DNA from: Pirellulaceae bacterium
Lineage (GTDB): Bacteria; Planctomycetota; Planctomycetia; Pirellulales; Pirellulaceae
Assembly (NCBI GenBank): GCA_013002105.1
Contig: JABDKS010000223.1
Span: forward strand, 1-16,432
DNA length: 16,432 nt
Direction: 5' to 3'
In this document: positions 14,299 through 16,432 of the stretch, piece after piece
Position numbering within the stretch: the first letter of the stretch is position 1
Layout of the letters: each line of letters opens with the position of its first letter
Position numbers and translations under genes: made by a program
The notes under the pieces: model-generated
Databases searched by the model: none
Told to the model about the DNA's origin: nothing
Seen by the model: the letters and a program-made list of their open reading frames with translations, nothing else

Positions 14299-15621
14299 CT
14301 AGGCGGCAAGAGGTTTCTGTGCCGGTCGACTTTTTAATGCTGCCTCGATTTCGGCGACCGTTCGTTGTGATGCGCCGCGGTGCGATCGGATGACTTCTGT
14401 CGCAGCGTGCCCGAGTGCATCGGCGGCGGGAATGTCGTCGATGCATTTGATGACGAAGGTTCGCAATGCTTCTTCGTCGACGACTCGAACGGCGCCATTG
14501 CCTTGGATCAAGCGATCAGCAATCTCAGCAAAGTTACGCGTGTTCGGCCCGAAGGACACAGCACATCCGTAGCCCGCCGGTTCAAGCATATTCTGACCGC
14601 CCCGGTCGCCAAAGCTACCGCCGACCGTCGCAATCTGACTGACGCCCCACCAGTGACGCAGTTCGCCAACTGTATCGATCAATATCACCGTGTCGTTGTT
14701 CCATTGATCATCGTAAAGCGATTCGTCAATCGATCGTCGATGAACACGCAATCCGTGACTGACCACCAGGGAGGCAACTGCGTCGAATCGCTCAGGATGA
14801 CGGGGCACGAGGATCAAACGTAAATCGGGATACTGTTGCCGAATCGACTGATAAATGCGTAACGCCATCACTTCTTCGCCCGCTTGTGTGCTGCCAAACA
14901 TCCAGACACGATGCCAGGGATCGATTCCTGCCCACTGCTGACGCGTCGTCACATCGTTGTTATCGCGCGATGTGGGTGCATCGTCGAATTTCAGCGACCC
15001 GGTTACCGTGATCTGATCGGCAGGTGTTCCACAGGCTAGGAAACGGCGCGAACACGCTTCGTCCTGGCAACCTACCCAGGCAAGCCGTTGAAATGTCGAT
15101 CGGGTCAGCATCGAGAATCGTTGGTAGCCGGCCGCGCTCTTTTCGCTCAGACGGGCATTCATGACCAGCACGGGACAGTCTGATTCGGTCGCGCAGCGGA
15201 TCAAGTTGGGCCACAATTCCAATTCGGCCAGGATCAAGCGAGTAGGCGATAGGTTTCGCAAAGTTCGCTTGACGGCCCAACTGAAATCCAGCGGGCAAAA
15301 GAACACTCGGTCGGCACCAAAATGTTTCACAGCAACGTCGTAACCGGTGTCCGTCGACGTGCTCACCGCGATCGACACATCCCCCTGGCTGCTTGAGAGC
15401 CGTTGGACAATTCCGGGCAGCAAATTGACTTCGCCCACGCTGACAGCATGAATCCACAAACATTGCGACCGATTACCGCGAATCGATTTGGCACGTTCAC
15501 GCGAGAGTCCCAGAAGTTTTTCGCCAATACCGCGTCGGTAACGGCCGTGCCGCAAGTTACGGTACAACACGATCGGTGAGACAATCGTCAATGCGATGAT
15601 GTACAGGGTATTTGCAAACAT
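14299..15621 (-). CDS. waaA: 3-deoxy-D-manno-octulosonic acid (Kdo) transferase
   Basis: This is a 440-aa protein, full length for the family. It transfers Kdo from CMP-Kdo to lipid A precursor at the inner membrane. An N-terminal membrane anchor (about 4-20, IIALTIVSPIVLYRNLRHG) precedes the GT-B fold. Visible family motifs are LWIHAVSVGEVNL with the catalytic-base glutamate E64, LILAELELWPNLI (about 129-141), TGSLKFD (about 207-213), ILVPRHPERF (about 270-279), LIDTVGEL (about 314-321) and GGSFGDRGGQNMLEPAGYG (about 334-352). The last motif carries Gln where many proteobacterial enzymes have His (GGHNPLEP). The ATG is preceded by AAGGAA about 10 nt upstream. It follows secA by 72 bp and may be co-transcribed with it. 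It shows that the organism makes a Kdo-containing, LPS-type outer membrane glycolipid. Confidence 0.95.
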   Translation of the reverse strand: MFANTLYIIALTIVSPIVLYRNLRHGRYRRGIGEKLLGLSRERAKSIRGNRSQCLWIHAVSVGEVNLLPGIVQRLSSSQGDVSIAVSTSTDTGYDVAVKHFGADRVFFCPLDFSWAVKRTLRNLSPTRLILAELELWPNLIRCATESDCPVLVMNARLSEKSAAGYQRFSMLTRSTFQRLAWVGCQDEACSRRFLACGTPADQITVTGSLKFDDAPTSRDNNDVTTRQQWAGIDPWHRVWMFGSTQAGEEVMALRIYQSIRQQYPDLRLILVPRHPERFDAVASLVVSHGLRVHRRSIDESLYDDQWNNDTVILIDTVGELRHWWGVSQIATVGGSFGDRGGQNMLEPAGYGCAVSFGPNTRNFAEIADRLIQGNGAVRVVDEEALRTFVIKCIDDIPAADALGHAATEVIRSHRGASQRTVAEIEAALKSRPAQKPLAA

Positions 15622-15693
15622 TGGAATCCGTTCCTTTGTGTCGCAGACATGATCTCGGTGGTGGTCGGCACGACGGTTTGCCGATCACAGCAA

Positions 15694-16432
15694 TCAACGT
15701 CTCATATGACACGCTTTGTATTTTTTGCCGCTGCCGCACGGACAGGGGTCGTTTCTACCAACACGTTGTTCCGTGTTGCGAATCGTTTCGACTTTGACGT
15801 CGGTATCACGGTTGCTCGATTGAGCTGCGCGTTGTGCCGGCGTATCCGACTCCATCTGTTGCATGCCGGATGCGGAGTCGGCTTCTGCGTGACGTGCTTG
15901 GCCGTCGACCCATGTGCTACGAATGAAGTCTTCGTTGAACGATTCCATACGAAAAATCAAATCGGTCACGCGTTCACCCACCGACTCCCACATGGTGTCA
16001 AACAACCGCATGCCTTCGCGTTTGTATTCGACTTTTGGATCCATTTGCGCGTAGCCTTTGAGCCCCACGCTGCTGCGAAGGTGGTCCATCGTCAGCAAGT
16101 GATTCTTCCACGCGTCGTCGACAATGCTCAGCAAGATCTGCCGTTCCATCCGCCGCATTTCAGGATGAAATCGATCATCAACTGCTCCATCGAGTGCGAG
16201 TGCTAGTTCCTCGCGGTTCATTCGCGAGAGATCTTCTTTTTGAGCGTGGTAATCTAATTCACCTTCGAGCCATACGGTCAGCGAATCCAGTTCGCCGTTG
16301 CCGCCGCTTGCAACCGCGGCGGTGGTGTCGGGGTCAGCCGATCCAAACAACGATTGCAGTTTGTCTTCGGCGGCTTGATATTTTTGTTCCGCAGCGTCAC
16401 CGGTTTGCCGACTGAATTGCACCAATTGAGAT
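15694..16432 (-). CDS. secA: Protein translocase ATPase SecA, C-terminal part (start outside the window)
   Basis: About 246 residues are visible and the frame stays open to the window edge, so the motor domains lie beyond it. The visible part covers the helical scaffold/wing end with the SecA-typical segments ILLSIVDDAWKNHLLTMDHL, RSSVGLKGYAQMDPKVEYKR and EGMRLFDTMWESVGERVTDL. A variable polar linker follows (AEADSASGMQQMESDTPAQR). The end is the zinc-binding tail RNDPCPCGSGKKYKACHMRR with the Cys-x-Cys...Cys-His set intact. SecA drives post-translational export through SecYEG, and the zinc tail binds SecB and phospholipid in proteobacteria. An intact tail suggests a fully functional housekeeping copy. 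WaaA follows 72 bp downstream. Confidence 0.96.
   Translation of the reverse strand, partial: SQLVQFSRQTGDAAEQKYQAAEDKLQSLFGSADPDTTAAVASGGNGELDSLTVWLEGELDYHAQKEDLSRMNREELALALDGAVDDRFHPEMRRMERQILLSIVDDAWKNHLLTMDHLRSSVGLKGYAQMDPKVEYKREGMRLFDTMWESVGERVTDLIFRMESFNEDFIRSTWVDGQARHAEADSASGMQQMESDTPAQRAAQSSNRDTDVKVETIRNTEQRVGRNDPCPCGSGKKYKACHMRR

Noticed and set aside
14123..14446. Minus-strand 107-codon frame running past the WaaA stop
   Set aside because: It overlaps the conserved C-terminus of WaaA in another frame, is rich in Arg, and has no motif. A short gene in the gap is not supported.

Overview
The window looks like a piece of a planctomycete chromosome, probably from the Rhodopirellula/Pirellula group. 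I infer this from protein style, not from any search. It has a Glu/Asp-rich MoxR-DUF58-BatA type cluster, a squalene-cyclase-like toroid joined to DUF4159 domains, an exported sulfatase, a Gly-rich exported protein, moderate GC content and few clear Shine-Dalgarno sites. A Kdo transferase gene shows a Gram-negative (LPS-type) envelope. No tRNA, rRNA, CRISPR array, insertion sequence or phage gene was seen.

Layout. (a) 1-1757, minus: an exported hypothetical protein (DUF3352-like), cut off by the window start. (b) 2017-8850, minus: four genes read in the order MoxR-type AAA+ ATPase, DUF58 protein, BatA-type membrane protein, and membrane protein with a vWA and a glutamine-amidotransferase-like (GATase-like) domain. 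The first two are 9 bp apart and the last two overlap by ATGA. A 139-bp spacer with short repeats separates the DUF58 gene from the BatA-type gene. (c) 8849-11308, plus: a divergent gene for an exported alpha/alpha-toroid protein with two DUF4159 domains. Its ATG overlaps the MoxR ATG. (d) 11490-12386, plus: a Gly/Arg-rich exported helical protein, followed by a UUCG-loop hairpin. (e) 12532-14067, minus: a type I sulfatase, convergent with (d). (f) 14299-15621, minus: Kdo transferase WaaA. (g) 15694-16432, minus: the C-terminal end of SecA with its zinc motif.

How the genes may work together. Regions (b) and (c) read as one system. A cytoplasmic MoxR ATPase would act on a soluble vWA protein (DUF58) and on two membrane-anchored proteins that present vWA and GATase-like domains. 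The exported toroid/DUF4159 protein would be its envelope partner. This is the most interesting content of the window. The family neighbourhood (MoxR, DUF58, BatA, DUF4159) is known from other bacteria, but its role in planctomycetes is, to my knowledge, undefined. WaaA and SecA are envelope housekeeping genes, and the sulfatase fits degradation of sulfated polysaccharides.
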